From positions 1-20,254 of the forward strand of contig DASVPL010000083.1 of the NCBI GenBank assembly GCA_036382905.1: DNA of 20,254 nt, written 5' to 3'. Shown in pieces: positions 12,392 through 20,057 of the stretch. Both the position numbers and the translations under genes were made by a program. A model generated the notes under the pieces. It did not search any database, was not told the origin of the DNA, and saw only the letters and a program-made list of their open reading frames with translations. This DNA is from AC-37 sp036382905. Its GTDB lineage: Bacteria > Actinomycetota > Thermoleophilia > Solirubrobacterales > Thermoleophilaceae. Position 1 is the first letter of the stretch. Each line of letters opens with the position of its first letter.

Positions 12392-13728
12392 TGCGCGAGT
12401 CCGCGTACAACATGTGGGTCGAGCACGGCGAGGACGACTACGTCTTCAACGGGGTGAGCGGAGGGCTGCTGCGGGTGCCCAGGGAGGAGCGGGCCCGCCT
12501 GGAGGCGTTCCTCGGGGAGGAGAGCGACGACTGCTCGCCCGACCTCCTCGAGCGGCTGGCCCGCGGCCGCATGTTGATCGGAGACGAGACGGACGAGCTC
12601 GCGCTGCTGTCGCGCCGCTACCACGGCACGAGGTGGAATCGCGGCCGGCTCGGGCTGACGGTGGTCACGAGCCTCGGATGCAACTTCGACTGCCCGTACT
12701 GCTTCGAGGACAAGCACCACTCGCTGCTGTCGAGCGAGGTGGAGGCGGCGATCATCGGCATCGTCGACGAGCAGATCCCGCAGCTCGACCACGTGGCCGT
12801 CACGTGGTACGGCGGTGAGCCGCTGCTCGGCAAGCGGGCGCTGTTCCGGCTCTCCGACGAGCTGATCGCGCGCTGCGACGCCGCCGACGTCGCCTACTCC
12901 GGCTCGATCGTCACGAACGGCTATCTGCTCGACGAGGCGACCTGCGAGGAGCTCGCGAGCAGGCGGATCGACAACGCGCAGGTCACGATCGACGGGCCGC
13001 CGGACGTCCACAACAAGATGCGACCCCTGGTCAGCGGGGGAAAGTCGTTCGACCGGATCGTGGCGAACCTGAAGGCCGCGGTCCGTCACATGAGCATCGC
13101 GGTCAGGGTCAACCTGGACACCTCGAACGTGCACCGGGTCGAGGAGCTCATGAAGATCCTCGCGGACGAGGGCCTGTCGGGGAAGTTGGGCGTCTACGCC
13201 GCTCAGCTCACGCAGGTCGACGACGGGGCACCCGCGCCGTCGGCGAGCTACGCCACGGCGTGCTTCTCGTGCGGCGAGTTCTCCGAGGTGCAGTCGGAGT
13301 TCCGCGAGCTGGCCGAGTCGTACGGGTTCGACAGTCCGTCGCTTCCGGGGCCGTCCGGCGCGCCGTGCACGGCGGTGCGCGCGAACGAGCTCGTGATCGG
13401 GAGCAAGGGCGAGCTGTACAAGTGCTGGGACTCGGTCGGGAACCCGGCGGAGGTCGTCGGGCACATCCGCGACTACCGCAAGGCGGAGACGCGCGCGGCG
13501 AAGTGGCTGTCCTACGACCCCTTCGAGAACGACGAGTGGCGCTCGTGCATCGCGCTGCCAGTCTGCATGGGCGGGTGCGCGCACCACGGGATGGACGAGA
13601 AGCTCTACGACGACCGGTGCATGCCGTTCAGGTGGAACTACGCGGAGCAGGTGCGGTCGTTCGTGAAGGCGAACGCCGACGGGACGGCCGAGCCGGTCGT
13701 GCTGAGCGCCGCGGGGCATACCCGCTAG
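12391..13728 (+). CDS. radical SAM/SPASM peptide maturase
   Basis: A 445-aa enzyme. An N-terminal segment (YNMWVEHGEDDYVFNGVSG) resembles the peptide-binding RRE-like start of many RiPP maturases. The core has CNFDCPYC (Cys97, 101, 104: CxxxCxxC for the SAM-cleaving 4Fe-4S cluster) and the SAM-contacting YGGEP (141-144). The SPASM domain has Cys326, Gly340-x4-Cys345, Cys386-x5-Cys392-x3-Cys396 and Cys410. The Cys expected three residues before Cys386 is Trp383. Two extra Cys (291, 294; CFSC) lie between the domains and could supply a ligand. It should form a carbon-centred crosslink on precursors A and B. Start GTG overlaps the TAG of precursor B, with GGAGGGG upstream. Confidence 0.9.
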   Translation: MRESAYNMWVEHGEDDYVFNGVSGGLLRVPREERARLEAFLGEESDDCSPDLLERLARGRMLIGDETDELALLSRRYHGTRWNRGRLGLTVVTSLGCNFDCPYCFEDKHHSLLSSEVEAAIIGIVDEQIPQLDHVAVTWYGGEPLLGKRALFRLSDELIARCDAADVAYSGSIVTNGYLLDEATCEELASRRIDNAQVTIDGPPDVHNKMRPLVSGGKSFDRIVANLKAAVRHMSIAVRVNLDTSNVHRVEELMKILADEGLSGKLGVYAAQLTQVDDGAPAPSASYATACFSCGEFSEVQSEFRELAESYGFDSPSLPGPSGAPCTAVRANELVIGSKGELYKCWDSVGNPAEVVGHIRDYRKAETRAAKWLSYDPFENDEWRSCIALPVCMGGCAHHGMDEKLYDDRCMPFRWNYAEQVRSFVKANADGTAEPVVLSAAGHTR

Positions 13729-13751
13729 GGGGGCGAACTTCGGCGGCGCGG

Positions 13752-13761
13752 CCCTTAAGGG
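13752..13761. promoter_or_regulatory. 10-bp palindrome at the SGNH hydrolase start
   Basis: CCCTTAAGGG is a perfect palindrome ending three bases before ATG 13765. Its right half plus the following GG makes an AAGGGGG that could act as a close Shine-Dalgarno site, so a bound protein or RNA fold here could block translation or transcription. There is no TANNNT box at the leaderless distance. Confidence 0.35.
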
Positions 13762-13764
13762 GGC

Positions 13765-14586
13765 ATGCTCCGCAGATCAGCCATCGCCGTGGCGGCCGTG
13801 CTCGCCGCCCTCGCCGCCGCCCCGCCCGCGGGCGCGAGCCTCGTCGCGCTCGGTGACTCGTTCTCGTCCGGCGAGGGCGCCCCTCCGTTCGAGCCGGGCC
13901 ACTGCCACCGCTCCCCGCACGCGTGGCCGCTGGTCCTGGCCGCGCGGCTCGACGCGCCGGGCACGTCGAGGGCGTGCAGCGGTGCGGTGGTGGCGGACGT
14001 CGTCCAGGATCAGATCCCCCGGGTGGCCCCCGGCGCGGACGTCCTGACGCTCACGATCGGCGGCAACGACCTGGGCTTCGCCGAGGTGCTGCGGAGGTGC
14101 GTGCTCGCTGATTGCGTGAGGCACTACGCGCGCGCCGGCCGCGACGCGATCGACGCTCGGGTACGGGCCCTGCGCGCGCGGCTGCCCGCGCTGTACCGGC
14201 GGGTCCGCTCGGCCGCCCCCGGCGCCGGGCTCGTCGTGCTGGGCTATCCGCGGCTCTTCCCGCGCCGCCCCGGCCGCTTCACCTGCGCGGCGCTCGGCGC
14301 GATCTCGCGGGCCGAGGCGCTCTACCTGAACGCGAAGACCGCGGCGGCCGACCGGGCGATCCGGGCGGCGGCGCGCGACGCCGGCGCCCTCTACGTGGAG
14401 ACCCTGGACGCGTTCGACGGCGGCGAGGTCAGGTGCGCGCCCCGCCGGCGCTACGTCAACGACCTCACGTTCCTGCGCGGCGGCGTGATCAGCCCCTACT
14501 CGTTTCACCCGACCGCCGCGGGACACGCGCGCCTCGCCGCCCTCGCCCTCGACGGCCTCGCCGCGAACGTGAGGGACCGCCGGTAG
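13765..14586 (+). CDS. secreted SGNH/GDSL hydrolase (SEST-like esterase)
   Basis: A 273-aa protein with a signal peptide (MLRRSAIAVAAVLAALAAA, cleavage probably after PAGA at residue 24). Block I is ALGDSFSSGEG with nucleophile Ser32, block III is GGND (Asn101), and block V is SFHPTAAGH with His248. This is the SGNH family in the Streptomyces-scabies-esterase-like form, usually disulfide-stabilised. Several Cys are present (in GHCHRSP, RACSG, RRCVLADC, FTCAAL, VRCAP). It is expected to cut esters outside the cell; the substrate is unknown. It lies 36 nt after the radical SAM gene, but its exported nature makes a shared pathway doubtful. Confidence 0.85.
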   Translation: MLRRSAIAVAAVLAALAAAPPAGASLVALGDSFSSGEGAPPFEPGHCHRSPHAWPLVLAARLDAPGTSRACSGAVVADVVQDQIPRVAPGADVLTLTIGGNDLGFAEVLRRCVLADCVRHYARAGRDAIDARVRALRARLPALYRRVRSAAPGAGLVVLGYPRLFPRRPGRFTCAALGAISRAEALYLNAKTAAADRAIRAAARDAGALYVETLDAFDGGEVRCAPRRRYVNDLTFLRGGVISPYSFHPTAAGHARLAALALDGLAANVRDRR

Positions 14587-14589
14587 CCT
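14584..14589 (+). promoter_or_regulatory. -10 element built on the upstream stop codon
   Basis: TAGCCT begins with the TAG stop of the SGNH gene (14584-14586) and stands 8 nt before ATG 14598. No good -35 is seen. Confidence 0.35.
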
Positions 14590-14597
14590 GCCTGACC

Positions 14598-15872
14598 ATG
14601 GACTTCTCACCCTCACCGCGCGTCGAGGAGCTCAAGGGCCGGATCGACGCCTTCCTCGACGAGCACTACTACCCGCACGAGCTGGACATCTTCAACGAGC
14701 TCGACGAGGAGGTCGGGCCCGGCGTCGCGTACCCGAAGCGCCTGGTCGAGCTGCGCGAGCGCGCGAAGGCGGAGGGACTCTGGAACCTGTTCCTGCCCGG
14801 CGAGGAGCACGGCCCCGGCCTGACCAACTGGGAGTACGGGATGATCTGCGAGGCGATGGGGCGCAGCCCGATCGCGCCGATGGTCTTCAACTGCTCGGCG
14901 CCCGACACCGGCAACGCCGAGATCCTCGTGGACCACGGCACGCCGGAGCAGAAGCAGGAGTGGCTCGAGCCGCTGCTCGAGGGCACGATCCGCAGCTGCT
15001 TCTCGATGACCGAGCCCGAGACCGCGGGCTCCGATCCCACCGGCCTGCGCGGCACGGCCGTGCTCGACGGCGACGAGTGGGTGATCGACGCGCACAAGTG
15101 GTTCACGTCCGGCGCGGTGGGCGCCTCGGTGGCGATCGTGATGGTCGTGACCGACCCCGACGCCGCCCCGCACAAGCGCGCGAGCATGATCCTCGTGCCC
15201 ACCGACGCGCCGGGCTTCAACCTCGTCCGGCCCGTCTCGGTGATGGGCCATTCCGGCGGCCCGGGTCACTGCGAGATCCGCTACGAGTCTTGCCGGGTGC
15301 CGAAGGACAACCTCCTCGGCGAGCGCGGGGCCGGGTTCAAGATCGCCCAGGACCGCCTTGGGCCGGGGCGCATCCACCACTGCATGCGCGCGATCGGCGC
15401 GGCCGAGCGCGCTCACGAGATGATGTGCCGGCGCGCGACCGAGCGGCACGCGTTCGGCGGTCCGCTGGCGGAGAAGCAGTTCGTCCAGGACTTCATCGCG
15501 AAGTCGCGGATCGAGATCGACGGCGCACGACTGATGGTGCTGAACGCCGCGTGGCAGATGGACGAGCTCGGCAAGCGCGAGGCGCGCCAGGCGATCTCGA
15601 TGACCAAGGTCGTGGCCGCGAACGTGGTGATGGACGTGCTCGACCGCGCGATCCAGGTCCACGGCGCGCTCGGGGTTTCCGACGACACCCCGCTCGCGGC
15701 GATGTGGCGCGGGCTGCGGATGCTGCGGCTCGCCGACGGCCCGGACGAGGTCCACAAGATGGTGATCGCGCTGCGCGAGCTGAACCGCTACCGCGACAAG
15801 GAACCGTCCGGCGGAGGCAACGGGCTCGCCCCGGTGCAGCCCCCGGCGGGCGTCGGCTCGGGGGCGTCGTAG
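14598..15872 (+). CDS. acyl-CoA dehydrogenase (ACAD10/11-like type)
   Basis: A 424-aa flavoprotein that oxidises the alpha-beta bond of an acyl-CoA. Family blocks visible are CFSMTEPETAGSD (FAD/substrate loop), VIDAHKWFTSGA, VMGHSGGPGHCEIRYESCRVP, a RCATERHAFG-like helix (MCRRATERHAFGGPL), IQVHGALGVSDDTPL and LADGPDEVHKMVIALREL. The last block places Asp where medium-chain enzymes have the catalytic Glu, as in the ACAD10/11-like subgroup. The C-terminal 25 residues are Gly/Pro-rich and probably disordered. It is followed after 2 nt by a second acyl-CoA dehydrogenase. No CoA ligase or electron-transfer flavoprotein gene is in the window. Confidence 0.88.
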   Translation: MDFSPSPRVEELKGRIDAFLDEHYYPHELDIFNELDEEVGPGVAYPKRLVELRERAKAEGLWNLFLPGEEHGPGLTNWEYGMICEAMGRSPIAPMVFNCSAPDTGNAEILVDHGTPEQKQEWLEPLLEGTIRSCFSMTEPETAGSDPTGLRGTAVLDGDEWVIDAHKWFTSGAVGASVAIVMVVTDPDAAPHKRASMILVPTDAPGFNLVRPVSVMGHSGGPGHCEIRYESCRVPKDNLLGERGAGFKIAQDRLGPGRIHHCMRAIGAAERAHEMMCRRATERHAFGGPLAEKQFVQDFIAKSRIEIDGARLMVLNAAWQMDELGKREARQAISMTKVVAANVVMDVLDRAIQVHGALGVSDDTPLAAMWRGLRMLRLADGPDEVHKMVIALRELNRYRDKEPSGGGNGLAPVQPPAGVGSGAS

Positions 15873-15874
15873 CC

Positions 15875-17041
15875 GTGCTCGACGCCACGCTCACGCGCAA
15901 CAACGACATCGCCCTCAGCGACGAGCAGCAGGACTTCGTCCGCTCGATCCGCGACTTCTGCCAGCGCGAGTTCCCCAAGGACAAGCTCGAGCAGCTCACC
16001 GACGGCTTCAAGGACATCCACAACGACGACGTCGCGCGCAAGATGGCCGAGCTCGGCTGGTTCGGGCTCACCATCGACGAGGAGTACGGCGGCTCGGGCG
16101 GCACGTTCCTCGACGCGGCGCTGTTCCTCGAGGAGAGCGCCCACGGCCGCGCGCCGGTGAGCGGCTACCCGGTCACGCTGATCGTGGTGGGCGCGCTCAA
16201 CCGCTTCGGCACCGAGGAGCAGAAGCGCGACCTGCTCGGCCGCGTGGCCGCGGGCGGCGGGCTCGCCATCGCCATGTCCGAGCCGGAGTCGGGCTCCGAC
16301 GTCGCGTCGCTGAAGACCAAGGCGCGTCGCGAGAACGGCGAGTGGGTCCTGAGCGGTTCGAAGATGTGGTGCTCGTACGCGCACAAGGCGAGCCACACGC
16401 TGATCGTGTGCCGCACCGGCGAGGGCTCGAGCAACCACGAGGGCCTATCGATGATCTTCGTGCCGCGCGACGCCGAGGGTTTCACGATCACGCCGATTCC
16501 GACGCTCGGCGGCGAGGAGACGAACGAGCTCTACCTCGACGACGTCCGCGTGCCCGAGGAGAACCTGCTCGGCACCGAGGGCAACGGCTGGACGCAACTC
16601 ATGGCCGGCCTCAACAACGAGCGCGTGATCCTCGGGGCCGGCGCGCTCGGCCTCGCGCAGCGCGCGTTCGACGACGCGCTGGCGTACGCGAAGGAGCGCA
16701 AGCAGTTCGGGCGCCCGATCGGCGGCTTCCAGGCGATCCAGCACAAGTTCGCCGACATGGCGACCGGGCTCGCGCAGGCGCGGCTGCTCGTGCGCTGGGT
16801 CGCGCGGCTGACCGACGAGGACGCCGGGCGGATGCTCCCGCAGGAGGCGTCGAGGGTGAAGCTCGCGTGCACGGAGCTTGCGAAGAAGTGCACGCTCGAA
16901 GGCGTGCAGATCATGGGCGGCTACGGCTACGCGACCGAGTATCCGATGGAGCGCTACCTGCGCGCGGCGGTGGTCACCACCATCTACGGCGGCACCTCCG
17001 AGATCCAGAAGAACATCATCGCGAAGACGCTCGGCCTTTAG
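15875..17041 (+). CDS. acyl-CoA dehydrogenase, second of a tandem pair
   Basis: A 388-aa acyl-CoA dehydrogenase. It begins at GTG 15875 (LDATLTRNNDIALSDEQQDF), two bases after the previous stop, so it is co-transcribed. Blocks seen are GLTIDEEYGGSGG, AMSEPESGSDVASLKT, WVLSGSKMWCSYAH, LGGEETNELYLDDVRVPEENLLG, RKQFGRPIGGFQAIQHKFADM, IMGGYGYATEYPMERYLR and IYGGTSEIQKNIIA. At the medium-chain catalytic Glu position (YEGT) this protein has Gly. The base must therefore come from another place, as in isovaleryl-CoA dehydrogenase, or from a partner subunit. Actinobacteria often encode heterotetrameric acyl-CoA dehydrogenases as adjacent genes, so this pair may form one enzyme. Substrate unknown. Confidence 0.88.
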   Translation: MLDATLTRNNDIALSDEQQDFVRSIRDFCQREFPKDKLEQLTDGFKDIHNDDVARKMAELGWFGLTIDEEYGGSGGTFLDAALFLEESAHGRAPVSGYPVTLIVVGALNRFGTEEQKRDLLGRVAAGGGLAIAMSEPESGSDVASLKTKARRENGEWVLSGSKMWCSYAHKASHTLIVCRTGEGSSNHEGLSMIFVPRDAEGFTITPIPTLGGEETNELYLDDVRVPEENLLGTEGNGWTQLMAGLNNERVILGAGALGLAQRAFDDALAYAKERKQFGRPIGGFQAIQHKFADMATGLAQARLLVRWVARLTDEDAGRMLPQEASRVKLACTELAKKCTLEGVQIMGGYGYATEYPMERYLRAAVVTTIYGGTSEIQKNIIAKTLGL

Positions 17042-17066
17042 CGCGCGACGCGCTTCGCCCAACGGT

Positions 17067-17094
17067 GGCCCCGAGGGGCTTCTGGGTCTATTCT
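17067..17094 (+). terminator. terminator candidate after the acyl-CoA dehydrogenases
   Basis: GCCC (17068-17071) pairs with GGGC (17076-17079) around CGAG, followed by a T-rich but interrupted stretch (TTCTGGGTCTATTCTT). The stem is short, but the place (26 nt past the stop) is right. Confidence 0.4.
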
Positions 17095-17163
17095 TCCGAG
17101 CGTTGAAGTGACTCGTTCGGTGCGTCTTGACCGGCGCGCCCGGAATGCCGATCTGGATTGAAC

Positions 17164-18852
17164 ATGGCCGGATTCGTCGGCGGGAGGGCTAGGAGACTCG
17201 CAGCGTTGGCTGTCAGCGTGACGGCCGTTTCGGCGTGCTCGAGCGCGTACGCGCAGGTTCCCGACCTCCCGCAGGCGCCGCGGCTGCCCGACACGCCGGT
17301 CACGCAGCCGGCTCAGAATGTCGCCGACCAAGCGTCCGACACGGCGAACCAGGTGACCGGTCAGGTCAACCAGACCGTGAACCCGCAGGGCGGCGGCAGC
17401 CAGCCGAGTGGGGGCGGAGGCGGCGGCACCGGAGGCGGCGGTGGTGGTGGCAACATGCCGAGCGGCAACGGCGGCGGCTCAAGCGGCGGCGGATCGAACA
17501 GCGGCGACGGCGGCTCCGACGGCGGCGGCGACAACGGCTCGTCCAGAGGCGGCTCGACGGCCGCCGAGCGCCGGGCCGACCGGCGTGCCCGCACGCGGGC
17601 CGCGGCACGGCGCGCCGAGCGCCGGCGCGAGCGCACCGCGGCGCGTGGCGACGAGGGCGAGGACCGCCCGTCCCGCGACGGCGACAACGGCCCCGGCCCG
17701 CTGCGGCCGATCCGCGACGTGGTCGAGGTGATCCCCGTCCCGATGTGGATCGCGCTGGGGCTACTCGCCCTGCTCGCGGCGCTGTTCTACGTGCGCGGCT
17801 TCCTCACGGCCCGGCGAGCGCGTCAGCTCGAGGCGCAGCGCTCGGAGCTGCTCGACGACGTCGGCCTGCTCCAGAAGGCCCTGCTGCCCGACGTGCCCGA
17901 GCGGATCGGGGGTCTCGAGGCGTCGGTTGCCTACCGCCCGGCCGACGGCCCGGCGGCCGGAGGCGACTTCTACGACGTGTTCGAGATGGACGCCGGCCGC
18001 GTCGGGATCATCGTCGGCGACGTGTGCGGCCACGGCCGCCAGGCGCTCGCCGTCACCGCGCTGATGCGCTACACGCTGCGCGCCTACCTGAACGCCGGCG
18101 GCGAGCCGCGCGCGGCGCTCCAGATCGCGGCGCGGGCGCTCGAGAACGAGCAGCACGCCGAGCTGACCACCGTCGTCCTCGCCGTTTACGACGCAAAGGC
18201 CGGCACCCTCACCTACGCGTGCGCGGGGCACGAGCCGCCGATCCTCGTCGGCCCGGCCGCGCACAAGCCGGTCACCGTGGGCTCCTCCCCGCCGATCGGC
18301 GCCGGTCTCGTGACCGGCCTGCGCCAGACCACCGTCGCGCTCCCGGCCGGCTCGCTGGCCTGCTTCTTCACGGACGGGCTCGTCGAGGCCCGCCTCGACG
18401 ACGACGCCCTGCTCGGCCGCGACCGGCTCTGCACGATCGTCGAGCAGCTTGGCGACGGGGCATGTGCGGACGCGCTGCTCGCCAAGATCGCCAGCGATGC
18501 CGAGCGGGCGCCGGACGACATGGCCGCGTGCATCATCCGCGCGGCCGCCGACGCTCCGGTCGTCTCCGACGTCCGCATCGAGGAGTTCGAGCTCGACGAC
18601 AACGGGGTCGGGGAGGAGCGCGCCCGCGGCTTCCTCGCGGCCTGCGGCGTTCCGGAGAGCGAGGCCGACACCGTGATCAAGACCGCGCGCGGCGCCCGCG
18701 CCGAGTTCGGCGGGGCGATGCTGCGCGTGCGCCTGAGCGGCAGCGGCGGCGGCGTCAAGGTCGTCCCGCTCGAGCTGCGCCCGCTGGCGCCCTCCACGAA
18801 CGGGCACCACCCGCCGGCCGTCGTGCCGGTCGCGCCGCCGATCTCGGCGTAA
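17164..18852 (+). CDS. membrane-anchored SpoIIE/PP2C-type serine phosphatase
   Basis: A 562-aa protein. The signal sequence (residues 1-30) contains both a lipobox-like VSAC (Cys25) and an AYA/Q peptidase I site, so the mature end is uncertain. A long extracytoplasmic part follows that is first Pro/Gln-rich, then Gly/Ser low complexity (about 76-140), then Arg-rich. A transmembrane helix (about 192-212) leads to a short coiled coil (LEAQRSELLDDVGLLQKALL), then a SpoIIE phosphatase domain with AGGDFYDVF, VGIIVGDVCGHG, YACAGHEPPIL and FFTDGLVEAR. The metal-binding acidic residues in GGDFYD and GDVCGHG are intact. About 90 residues of unknown fold follow. It likely dephosphorylates an anti-sigma-factor antagonist. 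Start ATG 17164 (weak GGA upstream). Confidence 0.85.
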   Translation: MAGFVGGRARRLAALAVSVTAVSACSSAYAQVPDLPQAPRLPDTPVTQPAQNVADQASDTANQVTGQVNQTVNPQGGGSQPSGGGGGGTGGGGGGGNMPSGNGGGSSGGGSNSGDGGSDGGGDNGSSRGGSTAAERRADRRARTRAAARRAERRRERTAARGDEGEDRPSRDGDNGPGPLRPIRDVVEVIPVPMWIALGLLALLAALFYVRGFLTARRARQLEAQRSELLDDVGLLQKALLPDVPERIGGLEASVAYRPADGPAAGGDFYDVFEMDAGRVGIIVGDVCGHGRQALAVTALMRYTLRAYLNAGGEPRAALQIAARALENEQHAELTTVVLAVYDAKAGTLTYACAGHEPPILVGPAAHKPVTVGSSPPIGAGLVTGLRQTTVALPAGSLACFFTDGLVEARLDDDALLGRDRLCTIVEQLGDGACADALLAKIASDAERAPDDMAACIIRAAADAPVVSDVRIEEFELDDNGVGEERARGFLAACGVPESEADTVIKTARGARAEFGGAMLRVRLSGSGGGVKVVPLELRPLAPSTNGHHPPAVVPVAPPISA

Positions 18853-18864
18853 CCCCGCTTACGC
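18847..18864 (+). terminator. small hairpin over the phosphatase stop codon
   Basis: GCGTAA (18847-18852, including the TAA stop) pairs with TTACGC (18859-18864) around CCCCGC. The 6-bp stem lacks a T-run, so termination is only possible, not shown. Confidence 0.3.
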
Positions 18865-18881
18865 AGCGCTCCTTGCGGTTA

Positions 18882-18910
18882 TTGCCGTATTCCGCTCCCT
18901 GGGTTACGTT
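18882..18910 (+). promoter_or_regulatory. promoter of the small secreted protein gene
   Basis: TTGCCG (-35, 18882-18887), a 17-nt spacer and TACGTT (-10, 18905-18910) predict a start near 18917. That is just upstream of an AGGAGG Shine-Dalgarno site (18923-18928), so this promoter drives a leadered mRNA, unlike the leaderless ones elsewhere. Confidence 0.55.
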
Positions 18911-18935
18911 GAAAAGCCCAACAGGAGGCTCAAAC

Positions 18936-19262
18936 TTGCGGAAGCTACCGATCGCTGTCGTACTCGCCGTCGTCGCCTCGCTGGCGTTCTCCAGCGTCGC
19001 CTCGGCGCACACCCTGAGGTACAACACGGCCAAGAACCTGGCCGTGAAGCTTGCAAAGAAGCAGGAGAGGAACGATCCCGTCAAGCGCTGGCGGATCTTC
19101 GGGGCCGAGCGGCACAGCGACCACGAGATCTCCTGGACCTACAACGTGGACTACGACGACGGCTCGCTATGCGACGCCGAGCTCGTCGTGCGCTACACGA
19201 CCAAGTCGAACGGCAAGCCGATCGTGCGCGCGTTCTTCCGCCACGTGGAGTGCACTCGCTAG
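18936..19262 (+). CDS. small secreted protein
   Basis: A 108-aa protein from TTG 18936, chosen because AGGAGG lies 7 nt upstream and the reading gives a clean signal peptide (RKLPIAVVLAVVASLAF, cleaved after SVASA). The mature part begins HTLRYNTAKNLAVKLAKKQ. It goes on with alternating polar/aromatic strands (HEISWTYNVDY, AELVVRYTT, IVRAFFRHVECTR) and two Cys (in SLCDAEL and VECTR) that could form a disulfide. No family is recognised. It has its own promoter. Its TAG stop shares CTAG with the convergent peptidase-like gene. Confidence 0.7.
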   Translation: MRKLPIAVVLAVVASLAFSSVASAHTLRYNTAKNLAVKLAKKQERNDPVKRWRIFGAERHSDHEISWTYNVDYDDGSLCDAELVVRYTTKSNGKPIVRAFFRHVECTR

Positions 19263-20008
19263 GAGGCGCGCAGCTCGTCGAGCCGCCGCCGCCAGTCCGC
19301 CTCGACCTCTGAGGCCGGACGCCCGAAGGCCCGCTGGATCGCCGCCGCGTCCCCCGCTTCAGGGGGGCGGGCGGCGAGCCGCACGCACTCCTCCGGGCCC
19401 AGCTCGTCCTCGAGCATCGCGAACACGGTGCCGCCCAGCAGCACGGCGTCGCGCGCCTGCGGCGGGAAGGCGGGCCGCCCGCCCTCCCGCAGACGCCGCG
19501 CGATGGCCGGCCGCAGGTGCTTGGTCTGCCCCGCGAGGTGGGTGGCGGCTCCCTCGCACAGCCACGCCCAGCGCAGGTAGCGGGCGAACGTGCGCGGCGT
19601 GAACGGCGGCGGCAGCGTGGTGTTGTTCGCGCCGATCACGACGTGGGCGTACTCGTGGAGCGGGCTGAGCAGCAGCGCCTCGCGCGAGCCGGGGACCGCG
19701 GAGGCCCGCTCTTCGAGCGCGGCGGGCGCTAGCACGTGGATCTCGCGGCGGCCGAACCAGCCCGCCATGTAGCGGCGCGCCGCGGGGGCCGCCGCCATGC
19801 GGGCCACCGGGAGCCAGGGGTGAGCGAGCGAAAGCGCGAGCGGTCCGGGGTGCATGATCACGGCCACCTCGCCGGGGGTGCTGCCGAAGGCGTCGTCGAG
19901 CTCGTCGCGGAAGCGCTCGAGCTGCTCGAGCATGGCGGCGGCGGCATCGGTGTCGCGCTCCTCGTGGCGCGCGGAAAACGACGGCGAGTGCGACTCGATC
20001 CAGGGCAC
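19259..20008 (-). CDS. gluzincin-like putative metallopeptidase (peptidase MA type)
   Basis: A 249-aa protein starting at GTG 20008. HEYAH at 118-122 is the HExxH zinc motif, and WLCEGAATHLAG supplies a Glu at 152 as third ligand, the gluzincin arrangement. The N-terminal pattern (SHSPSFSARHEE, then DAAAAMLEQLERFRDEL) and a C-terminal LLGGTVFAMLEDELG block match the peptidase MA-like layout. No signal peptide is seen, so it may act in the cytosol or be a non-secreted relative. The substrate is unknown. It converges on the secreted-protein gene with overlapping stop codons. Confidence 0.7.
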   Translation of the reverse strand: MPWIESHSPSFSARHEERDTDAAAAMLEQLERFRDELDDAFGSTPGEVAVIMHPGPLALSLAHPWLPVARMAAAPAARRYMAGWFGRREIHVLAPAALEERASAVPGSREALLLSPLHEYAHVVIGANNTTLPPPFTPRTFARYLRWAWLCEGAATHLAGQTKHLRPAIARRLREGGRPAFPPQARDAVLLGGTVFAMLEDELGPEECVRLAARPPEAGDAAAIQRAFGRPASEVEADWRRRLDELRAS

Positions 20009-20057
20009 GCCGCCTACTCTCGCAGCGGGCGCGCCGCGCGGGCGCCCGCCCCCGGCG

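Noticed and set aside
13765..14586. SGNH hydrolase as a member of the RiPP locus
   Set aside because: It is close (36 nt) and on the same strand, but has its own signal peptide and an extracellular family; nothing links it to peptide modification.
17401..17545. GGC-rich repeat stretch resembling a tandem DNA repeat
   Set aside because: It is the coding sequence of the Gly/Ser linker in the phosphatase. Units are irregular, with no fixed period.
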